A stretch of DNA of 64,000 nucleotides from Acinetobacter marinus (GCF_900096915.1 NZ_FMYK01000001.1:248001-312000); one strand, 5' to 3'; shown: positions 43,192 through 53,329, counted from the stretch's first letter. Translations and numbers: made by a program. Notes: a model not told the origin generated them from the sequence alone.

Positions 43192-44410
43192 ATGAATGAT
43201 GACGGATCACTGCATCAGCGAATGCAGCAACACATGGATGAAATGCAAACACGTGTCTTTACTCAGTTTACTCAGAAAACCCAAATCTAAAGTACAACTT
43301 CAACGCCAAAAAATGGGGCGTCTGTATCGCACTCGACTTAAACCAGCGACCAAGCATTTGCGTCAACGTATTTTTGATCATGCTACACAGATTCAATCGC
43401 AACAATTGCCTTATCAAGTGATCGCAACCTTGGGGAAATCTAAACTGCGTTACTATCCTGCACAACACTCTCCTCAGGATTCCCCTCAACAGATTCCACT
43501 GATCATGATTGCGCCGTTGGCAGTCAAAATGTCGATTTATGATTTATTTCCAGATCGTTCCCTGATCGGCTATTTAAATCAGCATGGTTTTGAGGTGTAT
43601 TTGATGGATTGGGGCAATTTAGATCGCCAAGATCGCCACTTAGACTTTGAATATTTTATTTTTACCGCGATTCCAAAATTTATCCAAGCCGCACGTCAGC
43701 ATTCGGGTTGCCAAGAGATTTCGATTCATGGTTGGAGTTTGGGTGGTATTTTTAGTTTGCTTTATGCCGCATCAGGTCAAGATCAGCAGATTCGTAATCT
43801 GGTGATTATGGGCAGTCCGATTGATACCCATGCGTCAGGCTGGATCGGACAACTCTTCGCCAAATCCTTTGCGATGTTTGCAGTCGATCAACAGCACAAA
43901 CAAGACTGGCTGGCACATCAGATGAATCTACAATGGATTCATAGCCCTGCATGGCTAAATTCGATTGGCTATAAGCTGTTAAATCCAATGAAAACCTTGA
44001 ATACCCATTGGCAAATGTTGCGCCATTCGCACGATTTAGATGTGGTCAGCGCCCATGCAACGCTCTCCGATTTTTTAGATGATATGGTCGATTACCCTGG
44101 GGCGATTGTGCGTGATCTGATTTTTTGGGTGTGGTTACAAAATCCGTTGAAACACGGTCAAGCCATGTATAAACATCATCATTTTGATTTTCAAAAAATT
44201 CACAGTGCTTTGTTGTTGGTCTACGGGGACAATGACGACATTGTTACCGAGCAAGCGCTACACCCTTTGCTGAATATCACTTCAAGTCATGACATTCAGC
44301 TGCAATCTGCCCCAGGCGGTCATCTTGGCATGATTTCTGGTCGTCAAAATGCCTCAGTGTTTTGGGCAGAACTCCAAACGTGGCTAACACAGCGTTCTCA
44401 ACTGCATTAA
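43192..44410 (+). pseudogene. PhaC-like alpha/beta hydrolase with probable N-terminal frameshift
   Basis: The body (from about 43282) codes for a PhaC-like hydrolase: LFPDRSLIGYLNQHGFEVYL, then MDWG, HGWSLGGIFSLLYA, YGDNDDIV and PGGHLGM. The natural N-terminus appears to start at ATG 43192 (MNDDGSLHQRMQQHMDEMQT) in another frame, which hits TAA at 43288. Removing one A from the AAAA run at 43276-43279 joins the two parts. The nucleophile position holds Ser (GWSLGG) instead of the Cys of PHA synthases, so the protein is more likely a hydrolase. If the shift is real, ATG 43313 (MGRLYRTRLKP) may still give a shorter protein. Confidence 0.6.
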
Positions 44411-44550
44411 AAATAGCAATATTCAAATCAGCGCTTTCCACCTATTTATCCGTACAAAGTTTAATCCCCATGTCTTCGTTTTGCATGTTAGATTAACTGC
44501 GCAATTCAATTGAATTTTTGCATGAATCGGACTGAGAAATGGAGAGTGTG

Positions 44551-45423
44551 ATGACAAATTCTGTGGCGTTTATTGGCTTGGGGGCGATGGGTTATCGCAT
44601 GGCAGCGCATTTACCGAAATCTTTCGCACAGGTCATGGTGTGGAATCGTAATTTCGCCAAAGCCGAACAACATGCCGCTAAATACGGCACGCAAGCTGTC
44701 ACTATCGAGCAAGCCACGCAAGCGGACATTATTTTCTCCTGCCTGCCAACCAGCGCCGAAGTAGAAAGTATCATTACACAGTACCCACCAAAATCTGGGG
44801 CGATCTGGGTCGATTGTACCAGTGGCGTGCCTGAATCTGCGGTCAAAATGGCATCTTTCCTCCAAGCACAAGGCGCACACTTTCTCGATGCACCTGTTTC
44901 AGGTCAAACCATTGGTGCAGAAAACGGTACATTAACCGTGATGATTGGCGGTGACGCACAGGCATTTGAACGGGCGTATGCAGCGATTGAACCTTTTGGT
45001 GGATTAATCAAACACGTCGGCGAGTCAGGTGCGGGTTTTGCAGTCAAAGCGGTGAATAATATGCTCCTTGCTGCCAACCTGTGGGCGACAGCAGAAGGCT
45101 TTACCACGCTCAAAGCCAATGGTGTTGATCTCAATAGCGCCTTGGAATGCATCAATGCATCGAGTGGAAAAAGTGCTGTCACAGAAATGGTGTTGCCACA
45201 GCGCATCTTAAACCGTGAATTTCCTTTGACCTTTGCCCTGCCTTTACTGGCAAAAGACACAGGCATTGCATTGGCACTGGCACAGCAAGCAAAATTACCT
45301 ACGCCACTCTTGAGCTTAACGCAGAATTTGATCCAAACAGCCAATTTGACCAGCGAGCCAGACAGTGATTTTTCAGCAGCAGTTAAACTTTATGAATCTT
45401 GGAGCCAGATTGAAATCAAATAA
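44551..45423 (+). CDS. NAD(P)-dependent beta-hydroxyacid dehydrogenase family protein
   Basis: About 290 residues. The N-terminal Rossmann motif is FIGLGAMGYRMAAHL; the substrate motif DAPVSGQTIGAENGTLTVMI and the catalytic Lys in AVKAVNNMLLAAN are those of 3-hydroxyisobutyrate, tartronate semialdehyde or glyoxylate reductases. The exact substrate is not decidable. ATG 44551 is preferred over ATG 44539 because the glycine motif then starts at residue 7. Confidence 0.88.
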   Translation: MTNSVAFIGLGAMGYRMAAHLPKSFAQVMVWNRNFAKAEQHAAKYGTQAVTIEQATQADIIFSCLPTSAEVESIITQYPPKSGAIWVDCTSGVPESAVKMASFLQAQGAHFLDAPVSGQTIGAENGTLTVMIGGDAQAFERAYAAIEPFGGLIKHVGESGAGFAVKAVNNMLLAANLWATAEGFTTLKANGVDLNSALECINASSGKSAVTEMVLPQRILNREFPLTFALPLLAKDTGIALALAQQAKLPTPLLSLTQNLIQTANLTSEPDSDFSAAVKLYESWSQIEIK

Positions 45424-45598
45424 AACCTCGATGCTTTGGTAAAATCTATACAAAATGTGACATTGTTCTGCGTTGTCACATTTAATTTTCAATTATTTTA
45501 CATATGTACAACCATTACATCTTGAAACAAATGCCCCCTATCCCGATATATGCCTTATACTTCGAGCATGTACTCACCTAACCGAGAGGATACATTGA

Positions 45599-45874
45599 AT
45601 GAAATTGATGATGAAAATGGCAGCGTTAAGTCTGGTCTTTGCAGGCTTTGGTAGTGCTTATGCTGCAGATGCACAGTGCGACCAACTGCAAAAGCAAAAA
45701 GCCTTGATTTATGCAGCGCACGGCTATTGTTTTAAAGATGCAGATGCCAAAAAGAAATATGGCAATGACGACTGCCACACCAAAAAACCAAAATTCAGTG
45801 GCCCTGAAGCAGATCGCCTAGCACAAATTGAGAGCAAACAAAAAGAACTCAATTGCCCGAAAAAAGATTTGTAA
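45599..45874 (+). CDS. Exported YARHG-domain protein
   Basis: A 91-residue protein. The signal peptide is MKLMMKMAALSLVFAGFGSA with cleavage at AYA-AD. The mature part carries a YARHG-like motif (LIYAAHGYCFKDADAKKKYG) and four Cys, probably two disulfides. Periplasmic or surface role unknown. GAGAGGA lies before the ATG. Confidence 0.8.
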   Translation: MKLMMKMAALSLVFAGFGSAYAADAQCDQLQKQKALIYAAHGYCFKDADAKKKYGNDDCHTKKPKFSGPEADRLAQIESKQKELNCPKKDL

Positions 45875-45940
45875 TCCAATTCCTTGCGCTTTTCGTCGGA
45901 TCACTGTAATTCAGCGAAAATTCAATCGGATAAAAAATCA

Positions 45941-45971
45941 AAGCCGAATAGCATGGTTATTCGGCTTTTTT
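45941..45971 (+). terminator. Terminator after YARHG gene
   Basis: AAGCCGAATA pairs with TATTCGGCTT across 7 nt, followed by TTTT. Confidence 0.9.
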
Positions 45972-46042
45972 ACGTTACACTGATTGGCATACATTTTTAT
46001 TGTACATTTGATCGAAAACAACTGAAGAAGGAACGAATCCGC

Positions 46043-46456
46043 ATGGCATATGATGATCAAAATATTTTTGCAAAGATTTTACGTGGCGAAATTCCTGCAA
46101 TTAAAGTCTATGAAGATGAAAAAACCTTGGCGTTCATGGACATCATGCCACAAGCCGAAGGTCATACTTTGGTGATTCCTAAATCTCCTGCGGTTACCCT
46201 GCTCGATCTTGATCCTGAAGATGCTGCCTACACCATTCAGATCGTACAGAAAGTCGCAAAGGCGATTGAAACTGCCTTAGAGCGCAAAGGCATTGTACTG
46301 ATGCAACTGTCAGGTGAAGAAGCGGGTCAGACAGTACCACACATTCATTTTCATTTGATTCCATCCTCGGTGCATCAACTTGGCAAACATGCCAGCCAAA
46401 TGGGTGATCAAGCGAAAATTGTAGCGCTGGCTGAAAAAATTAAAGCTGCACTATGA
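46043..46456 (+). CDS. HIT-family (histidine triad) nucleotide hydrolase
   Basis: A 137-residue protein. The histidine triad HIHFHLIP is near the C-terminus; NIFAKILRGEIPAIKVYED is the usual start. These enzymes hydrolyse AMP-lysine-type or dinucleoside polyphosphate substrates. ATG 46043 has GAAGGA upstream; a longer in-frame start at 45884 would read through the terminator. Confidence 0.93.
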   Translation: MAYDDQNIFAKILRGEIPAIKVYEDEKTLAFMDIMPQAEGHTLVIPKSPAVTLLDLDPEDAAYTIQIVQKVAKAIETALERKGIVLMQLSGEEAGQTVPHIHFHLIPSSVHQLGKHASQMGDQAKIVALAEKIKAAL

Positions 46457-46581
46457 TTTGCACAAATTATTGCCAATTATTTGAGAAATTGATTTAGAAT
46501 TGTGCAGTTAGTTGCCCTGATATTGAAATCCAGATGATGCTATGTTATCTTTCGCATCGTCTTGAGAGATCAGACATATTT

Positions 46582-46655
46582 AGAGGATTGGTGTAATGGT
46601 AGCATGACGGTCTCCAAAACCGTTCGTCAAGGTTCGAATCCTTGATCCTCTGCCA
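46582..46655 (+). tRNA. tRNA-Trp (anticodon CCA)
   Basis: A 74-nt cloverleaf. Acceptor AGAGGAT pairs with ATCCTCT, discriminator G, CCA encoded. The anticodon stem ACGGT/ACCGT encloses CTCCAAA, giving anticodon CCA. The T-arm is CAAGG-TTCGAAT-CCTTG. The D-stem (GTGT/GCAT) has G-T pairs and the variable loop is only 4 nt. Followed by a strong terminator, so it is a single-gene unit. Confidence 0.92.
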
Positions 46656-46661
46656 AATTTT

Positions 46662-46694
46662 AAAAAAACCTGTTGATATTCAACAGGTTTTTTT
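46662..46694 (+). terminator. Terminator of tRNA-Trp
   Basis: AAAAAAACCTGTTG and CAACAGGTTTTTTT form a 14-bp stem with loop ATATT. Confidence 0.92.
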
Positions 46695-46851
46695 ATGTAT
46701 TAAAAATACTGCCCTCGATACTATCCATAAAAAATCCACAAAAAAACCATAGATCAGCTCGAATCTATGGTTGTCAGACTTTATGATTTTACATTTTGAT
46801 GATCTAGTTGATTGCCTAGTTGGTTATCTAGTCGATTATTTGGCAAAAATG

Positions 46852-47988
46852 CTAAGCCACACGACGCTCAGCAATCGGTATTACTTTGCGTAGCTCATAC
46901 CCTGTATATTCTGCACTTGGGCGAATAATACGATTGTCCGCACGTTGCTCCATCACATGCGCAGCCCAGCCAGTCACTCGGCTCATCACAAAGATCGGGG
47001 TAAACAGCTTGGTCGGAATATCCATAAAGTGATACGCCGATGCATGGAAGAAATCTGCATTACAGAACAGTTTTTTCTCACGCCACATCACCTCTTCACA
47101 GCGCACAGACACTGGATAGAGCACCGTATCGCCAACATCTTTGGCTAAGCGCTCAGACCAGCGTTTAATAATGGCATTGCGAGGGTCGCTGTCTTTATAG
47201 ATCGCATGACCAAAGCCCATGATCTTTTCTTTGCGCTCCAGTTTACCGAGCATTTCACGTTCGGCCTCATCAGCAGATTGCCAATGTTCAATCATGTCCA
47301 TTGCGGCTTCATTAGCACCACCATGTAGCGGACCACGCAATGTGCCGATCGCCCCTGTGATACATGAATGCATATCAGACAATGTTGATGCACAAACACG
47401 AGCAGTAAAGGTTGATGCGTTAAATTCATGTTCTGCATAGAGAATCAGCGAGACATTCATCACCTGTTCATGCAGTTCATTTGGTTTTTCGCCACGCAGT
47501 AAATGTAAGAATTGCGCACCGATGGAGTCGTCATCGGTATTTTCTTCAATCCGCACGCCATCATGGCTATAGCGATACCAGTAACAGATGATGGCAGGTA
47601 ATGTCGCCAAAATCCGATCTGACACTTCTTGTTGCTGCTCAAAAGCAGTTTCTGTTTCCAAATTACCAAGCATGGATACGCCCGTGCGCATCACATCCAT
47701 TGGATGGGAGTCTGCTGGAATCCGCTCCAGCACTTCTTTGAGTGCAGATGGGAGCTGACGCAGTGATTTGAGTTTGGCTTTATACGCTGTCAGTTGCTCG
47801 GTGGTTGGCAATTCACCGAAGAAAATCAGGTAAGCCACTTCTTCAAATTGACAATTTTCCGCCAAGTCTTGTACATCATAACCACGATAGGTCAATCCAG
47901 CACCACTTTTACCGACGGTTGAGAGTGCAGTTTTCCCTGCCACTTGTCCACGCAATCCTGCGCCTGATAAGACTTTTCCTTCAGCCAT
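46852..47988 (-). CDS. prpC: 2-methylcitrate synthase
   Basis: A 378-residue citrate synthase family enzyme that condenses propionyl-CoA with oxaloacetate. Family motifs are AGKTALSTVGKSGAGLTYRG, GALRGPLHGGANEAAMD-like GTLRGPLHGGANEAAMDMIE, and GFGHAIYKDSDPRN with the His. It overlaps prpB by 1 bp (TAATG). acnD and prpF, which complete the cycle, are absent here. Confidence 0.93.
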   Translation of the reverse strand: MAEGKVLSGAGLRGQVAGKTALSTVGKSGAGLTYRGYDVQDLAENCQFEEVAYLIFFGELPTTEQLTAYKAKLKSLRQLPSALKEVLERIPADSHPMDVMRTGVSMLGNLETETAFEQQQEVSDRILATLPAIICYWYRYSHDGVRIEENTDDDSIGAQFLHLLRGEKPNELHEQVMNVSLILYAEHEFNASTFTARVCASTLSDMHSCITGAIGTLRGPLHGGANEAAMDMIEHWQSADEAEREMLGKLERKEKIMGFGHAIYKDSDPRNAIIKRWSERLAKDVGDTVLYPVSVRCEEVMWREKKLFCNADFFHASAYHFMDIPTKLFTPIFVMSRVTGWAAHVMEQRADNRIIRPSAEYTGYELRKVIPIAERRVA

Positions 47989-48875
47989 TATGAATTCTCC
48001 TGTGTAAACAGCTTATCTAATGTATTTTCAAAGGTGTGATAATCGAGAAACTCATAGAGTTCTTTACGCTGTTGCATCGTGTCGAGTACGTTGATTTGTG
48101 TGCCATCTTGACGAATGGCATGCATGACGCCCAGCGCTGCCTTTTGCATGGCACGGGTTGCAGACAGTGGATAAAGCACCATCGAAATCCCCAGTTCCGC
48201 CAATTCATCCTTGGTGTAGTACGGTGTATCACCAAACTCGGTAATGTTTGCCAGTACAGGCACACCGACCGCATCACAGACGGTCTTGTACATGCTAATG
48301 TCGGTCATCGCTTCAGCAAAAATCGCATCTGCACCAGCTTCGACACAGGCACACGCCCGATCAATGACTGCTTGTAAGCCGTCTTTTTGTAAGGCATCGG
48401 TGCGTGCCATGACCACAAAGTTACGATCCGTTTTGGCATCGACAGCAGCTTTGATACGATCGACCATTTCTTGTTGGCTGACGATTTCTTTATTTGGACG
48501 ATGGCCGCAGCGCTTTTGCGCCACTTGATCTTCGATGTGTACAGCCGCCGCACCCGCTGCAATCATCTGCTTGACTGATCGTGCAATATTAAATGCGCCG
48601 CCCCAACCTGTATCAATATCCACCAATAACGGCGTATCTACCCGCTCGGTAATACGGCGTACATCTTCGAGGACATTGTCTAGGCTAGTCATACCAAGAT
48701 CTGGCAAGCCATACGAATAATTGGCGACACCTGCGCCCGAGAGATAAATCGCTTTGTAGCCGACTTGCTTTGCCATCATGGCAGCATAGGCATTGACCGT
48801 ACCGATGATTTGTAATGGTTTTTCAGTCTCGAGTGCCTGTCTAAATCGAGTTCCTGCGGAGCTTTGCGCTGTCAT
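47988..48875 (-). CDS. prpB: 2-methylisocitrate lyase
   Basis: A 295-residue enzyme that cleaves methylisocitrate to succinate and pyruvate. The catalytic loop reads KRCGHRPNKEIV, and AIYLSGAGVANYSYGLPDLG and DIDTGWGGAFNIARSVK are family motifs. First gene of prpBC. An AraC regulator gene lies 159 bp upstream on the same strand; no GntR-type prp regulator is seen. Confidence 0.95.
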   Translation of the reverse strand: MTAQSSAGTRFRQALETEKPLQIIGTVNAYAAMMAKQVGYKAIYLSGAGVANYSYGLPDLGMTSLDNVLEDVRRITERVDTPLLVDIDTGWGGAFNIARSVKQMIAAGAAAVHIEDQVAQKRCGHRPNKEIVSQQEMVDRIKAAVDAKTDRNFVVMARTDALQKDGLQAVIDRACACVEAGADAIFAEAMTDISMYKTVCDAVGVPVLANITEFGDTPYYTKDELAELGISMVLYPLSATRAMQKAALGVMHAIRQDGTQINVLDTMQQRKELYEFLDYHTFENTLDKLFTQENS

Positions 48876-49034
48876 ATTCCAGTCCTTGTCTGTTGATTGT
48901 CCTTGCTTTGCATTTAGATTAGCAATCTGAACCTATGCTATTTTGTCATTTGGCGATATTTTTTTGTCATTTCGTCACATCATGATGAAAATGTCATGTC
49001 TTCAAATGATGCAACTTGTTGCAATTGATACGCC

Positions 49035-50060
49035 TCAAAAACGAATATTGGCACGGCGCCAGCGCCCTGGAGTGATACCATACCAGCGCTTGAATGCTCG
49101 GGTAAAATTCGCTTGATCGTCATATCCGACCAGATTCGCCACTTCGATTAGCATCAGATTTTTATTTTTAAGATAATGAATGGCACTTTTTTGTCGAGTG
49201 GTTTCTAATAATTCTTCAAAAGTGGTGTGATGTTTGGCGAGATAGCGATATAAGGTAAAGCGATGCATGGAAAAATATTCTGCAACTCGCTCCACCGTGC
49301 AGTGTTGTCGTGGCAATAATTCTTCAATGATTTTACATATTTGACCGATCATATCAACATGTTCACGGCTTTTCAGCGCGAACAAGTGCTGTCTGAGAAA
49401 GTGATCCAGTTGTTGATCATGCCCTGTACGCTGCTGATCCAACTGTGACGCAGGAAATAAAATTTCATGTTGCGATTGACCGAACCATACGGGACAGCCA
49501 AAGGCTTTTTCATAAAGATGCGCAGATGCGGGTTTGGGATAGGAAATCCGAACCAAAGATGGTCGCCAAGTTTGCCCCAATATCATTTCAATAATTGAAA
49601 CCATCGCCACCAGATATGCTGTTTGATATTGCCCTTTGCTTGGAATATCACCATCAATATTCATGCAAATCCGTGCATAGCTGTGTTCTTCAAGCAAATC
49701 CAATTTTTGTCCGCGATACCACATCCTGCCATAGCTAAATAAGCTCTGCATGGCATCCCGCATGGTCGGTGCATTGAGCACCAAAAATCGCAGCGGTCCA
49801 ATATTGGCAAATTGTGCTTTTTGACCGATCAACAATCCCAAATGATCACAGCCTGTCAATGCTTCGGCGGTCTGTAAAATTTTCCCTTGGGTCTGTAATG
49901 AGATCGGATACATATTGTTTTTCAGATCATCAGGCAAAATACCAAACGGCGCAAAAACTGCATTTGAGTCAAAGCCCTGTTCATCTAAATAGTCAGCAAT
50001 CAGCTTCAATATCCCAATCGGATTGGATTGTGCTGGTCGAATGGGGGCTAAACGGTGCAT
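49035..50060 (-). CDS. AraC-family regulator with arabinose-binding-like domain
   Basis: A 341-residue protein. The N-terminal two-thirds is the 'arabinose-binding' domain found in OruR/ArgR-like members (IGPLRFLVLNAPTMRDAMQS). The C-terminal AraC helix-turn-helix pair includes VERVAEYFSMHRFTLYRYLA and LIEVANLVGYDDQANFTRAF. It lies between prpB and the broken DUF1302 gene; either may be its target. Confidence 0.9.
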   Translation of the reverse strand: MHRLAPIRPAQSNPIGILKLIADYLDEQGFDSNAVFAPFGILPDDLKNNMYPISLQTQGKILQTAEALTGCDHLGLLIGQKAQFANIGPLRFLVLNAPTMRDAMQSLFSYGRMWYRGQKLDLLEEHSYARICMNIDGDIPSKGQYQTAYLVAMVSIIEMILGQTWRPSLVRISYPKPASAHLYEKAFGCPVWFGQSQHEILFPASQLDQQRTGHDQQLDHFLRQHLFALKSREHVDMIGQICKIIEELLPRQHCTVERVAEYFSMHRFTLYRYLAKHHTTFEELLETTRQKSAIHYLKNKNLMLIEVANLVGYDDQANFTRAFKRWYGITPGRWRRANIRF

Positions 50061-50154
50061 TGCTCCTTCCTTATAAAATGATTGCGAGCAGACAAATGCC
50101 GCTCGCTCATCATGTGTGGGGGTTTGAGGTGATCTAAAATGGATAAAGACCCTG

Positions 50155-51991
50155 TTAAAAATTTGCCTTAAAAGCTAAAGATGCGAAATCTCGGTCATCG
50201 ATGATGCTAAATTCATTCGACCCAAAGAAATTGGTATAACCCAATTCAGCCGTGTATTTTTGCTGATAGGTGGCGGAGACCGCAGCCGTCACACTCATTT
50301 GATCTTCTTGGAAATTTTGGCTAAATCCTTGAATGTCATGTCGAAATGCAACACTTGGTGAAATCACTGTAGAAGGTAAGATATCTTTATAAGTCAATGC
50401 ACCACGCAAACGATAACCATAAGACCACTCCGTGACAAACCCTTCGTCATTACAATAGCGTTCATTGAGTCGATCAATCTCATCATTCGACAAGTGCGCC
50501 GTACCATACGGCGTACATTGATTGGCTTTGGTTTCAGGATCATAGGCACCCGTCGATAGCTCACTGCGACCAAAAGCGCCGACACGACCTAGACGATGGT
50601 TGCCAATATCATCAACGTGATTGACCGCCATCTCTGCAGCCCAACTGGCACTATCTGCACCAAATATGTTCTTCTTACTGCCACTCGCACCGAGCGAAAA
50701 CTGTGTCACAGGTAAGCTCACCCAGCCTTGCAGATGCTGTCCCAGATCAACGGAGGTTCCCGCTTCGGTCAGTGGTGTCTTATTATCCAACACTAGTGCA
50801 AACACGACATCGGTTCCATTGCGCTGAAATGGCTGATCAGGCTTGTGGGTCAGCTCGCTAAAGAGATTGGTGTCCCCGACCTTAGCACTCAGACTCAAGC
50901 CGTACATCTTGATATCTTCTGGGTAGAGTGAATAATATTCAGAGGTATTAAAATTTGCCACACCTGGCGCAGTCACGGAAACACCATCAAAATTCGGCAT
51001 TTTGCTATGATAATTGGCAAAATAAACCCCAAGCTCCGCATTATTCCAGCTCGGAATGGTTTGCTTGAGCGACAGACCATACTCGCCACCATCCTTGGCA
51101 TATTGGCTTTCTGTCCGTGGCATATAAATTTTGTTTTCGAGTGCAGTCTCTGTCAGTTTGTCACCCGGTGTCACGGTAATCACGATAGGACCGCAGTTTT
51201 CTGGAACAAAATCAGACACACCAAAGAACGTGCCACAGCCATCCACTACAGAAGGTCGAAATTTAAACTGATAAAAATCCGTCCAATTTCAGATTTTTCG
51301 TCAAGCCCAGATCAAATGAAAACTGCTCCACAGGAATCACTCTTTCACGAGGATCACCCCCTGGGCGATTAAAGGCAGCATAGTCAAACGCCATCACGCT
51401 ATTGAGACCATTTTGGAAAAATTGCGATTTCCCCCAAGGCACGACATGTTTACCAAGCTTAAGTTTGGCGGTTTTACCATTGTCAAAGGCAATGTTTTTC
51501 CAAATATACGCATCCCAAAGATCAATGCCTTTAAACTTTGCCAGACGAGGCCAAACAGAATCATCAAATTCTTTTAAGTCGCCCCGCCCAGTTTCATAAG
51601 CATGGTCATACCAATATTTGGTACTAAGCACAGCACCTTGATCGACGCCTTTAAGTCGAAACTCGGTATAACCTTTAAGCACTTGGGAAATCACATCATA
51701 TTGATCAAAATTGACGTGCCCATCATCACCATTGACATCGATACTATTGCCTGATTTGCCGATATGATTGGCGTCTGGTTTATACACCAGTGTATCGATT
51801 GCATCTTCGGTACTCCAGTTCATGCCTGCGCTGAGCGTGGTGGTGGTTTCAAAGCTCCACTCATCATTAATGGGAATGCTCTTTGCCGAAGCGGATGTTG
51901 CTGCAAAAACTAATCCGAGCATTGCACTGCTTTGCATCAGCAAGACAATGCGCTTTTTTTTCAAACGTAAATAAACAACCTTGTGCATCAT
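50155..51991 (-). pseudogene. DUF1302 outer-membrane protein, split by a frameshift
   Basis: Two frames, 51991-51263 and 51246-50155, together code for a DUF1302 protein of about 610 residues. The first has a signal peptide (ending SASAKS) and ends LGLTKNLKLDGFLSV then stop. Deleting one A from the A5 run at 51273-51277 (one T in T5 on the coding strand) restores LKLDGFYQFKFRPSVVDGCG and joins the second frame, which ends RDFASLAFKANF with a C-terminal Phe typical of beta-barrels. DUF1302 proteins are often found with catabolic genes for hydrophobic substrates. The shift may be a real mutation or a sequencing error. Confidence 0.8.
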
Positions 51992-52262
51992 ATTATCTCC
52001 ATATCAATATGATTAATCGGTGGATTTTATGGTTTTTGATGAGCCTTCCTTTGTTGGCGCATCTGCTTTTGAATTGCTTCAATCTGCTGTTGTCTGTCTG
52101 TCGAGATCAATGTACTTTTGACATTCGCTTTCAGACACAGGTAATTACTAAATTAATATTTTCTAAATTGTAAATTTTGTCTTGCCGTCATTAGAATTTG
52201 TCTTTTGGTCATTTCAGCGATCAAATTTAAAATCCTGTACGACAGATGAGTTGGACAATGCT

Positions 52263-52901
52263 TTACATCGGCAATAATTGCGTATCTTGCACCGCATCTA
52301 ACTGCAAAATCAGTGGCATCGCATCCGCCCATTCGCCATAACCAGCGGCAGGATTTAAATGCCCGACTGCACCCGCATCATAGAGTTCACTGTGCCAAGC
52401 ATTTGCCATCTGCTGTACTGCGGTGAATGACGCCAAGTGGTCATTTTGGCTCGCCACAACAATGCTTGGAAAAGGTAAGGCTTGATTGGGTAAAGGCGAC
52501 CAACCTTCGGCGCTGAGTGCTTCTGGACTTGGATAGTTGCTTGGCCACGGTTGATTGAGATTTGGCGGGGTCACCAATAGCGCACCAACTACTCGGTTGC
52601 GATGATCTGTGTTTTGTTCTGTGCTATTTGCATGACGTTTATTGCAATGTAATGCCGCCCAGTGCACGGTCATCAGCACGCCAGCACTATGTGCAACCAA
52701 AATGACATCCCCTTCGATCTGTTTGATCGTGGCTTGGATCTGTGCAACACGTTTTGCACAATTTAACTTGTCTGCTTCCAATGGTGGAACGGTGCGCACC
52801 TTGTCCAAGCGTTCAGCCAGTATCGTTTGCCAATGTTCGGCGACATGATCACGTAAACCAGGGATGATTAAAACGGTGGCTTTGGGTTGGCAGTTATCCA
52901 T
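52263..52901 (-). CDS. RBBP9/YdeN-family serine hydrolase
   Basis: A 212-residue alpha/beta hydrolase. The nucleophile elbow is VAHSAGVLM; PGLRDHVAEHWQTI at the start and GAVGHLNPAAGYGEW with the His at the end are family marks. Asp is in ASQNDHLASF. Substrate unknown. Divergent from the next AraC gene. Confidence 0.88.
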   Translation of the reverse strand: MDNCQPKATVLIIPGLRDHVAEHWQTILAERLDKVRTVPPLEADKLNCAKRVAQIQATIKQIEGDVILVAHSAGVLMTVHWAALHCNKRHANSTEQNTDHRNRVVGALLVTPPNLNQPWPSNYPSPEALSAEGWSPLPNQALPFPSIVVASQNDHLASFTAVQQMANAWHSELYDAGAVGHLNPAAGYGEWADAMPLILQLDAVQDTQLLPM

Positions 52902-53329
52902 ACTGTTCGATGTCCTATCTTGTCATTGCCTTGACTTCTGCCTGTGCGATATCCTTCGCTCGGTGAAGTCGGGTGATGATTCAACATAGATCGAAATGAC
53001 TCGCCCAGCGATACAATGCACGTCATTGACTTATCTTTTCATGACAAATACTTTTTGACATCATATTTAAAATGATTATTTATATTACACAATGATTTGT
53101 TTTATATGGTTTTTTTATTTATTCGTCGGTGCAGTATTTTTAATCAATCAGCATAAAATCCAAAACCGCTACGGAAATCCATTGCATTCTCAACGTACCA
53201 ATTCGATAATGAACTTAGGTCTAATGAACCTAGGTCTGAAGCAATATCAATCACACTGTTGATCTGACACATTGCTTCGCCGTGCTTATATACAGCTAGG
53301 AAGGCTGTGCAAATACAGGGAGAAAGCAT
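52902..53329. other. 428-bp divergent intergenic region
   Basis: No strong gene is seen. A 42-residue minus-strand frame (53272-53144) begins MCQINSVIDIASDLGSLDLS but lacks a clear ribosome site. Two 15-bp tandem units at 53209-53238 (ATGAACTTAGGTCTA, ATGAACCTAGGTCTG) could be a binding site for the AraC regulator encoded at 53330. The stretch 53040-53120 is AT-rich. Confidence 0.5.

Noticed and set aside
45884..46042. N-terminal extension of the HIT protein
   Set aside because: It would read through an intrinsic terminator at 45941-45971; ATG 46043 has a good ribosome site.
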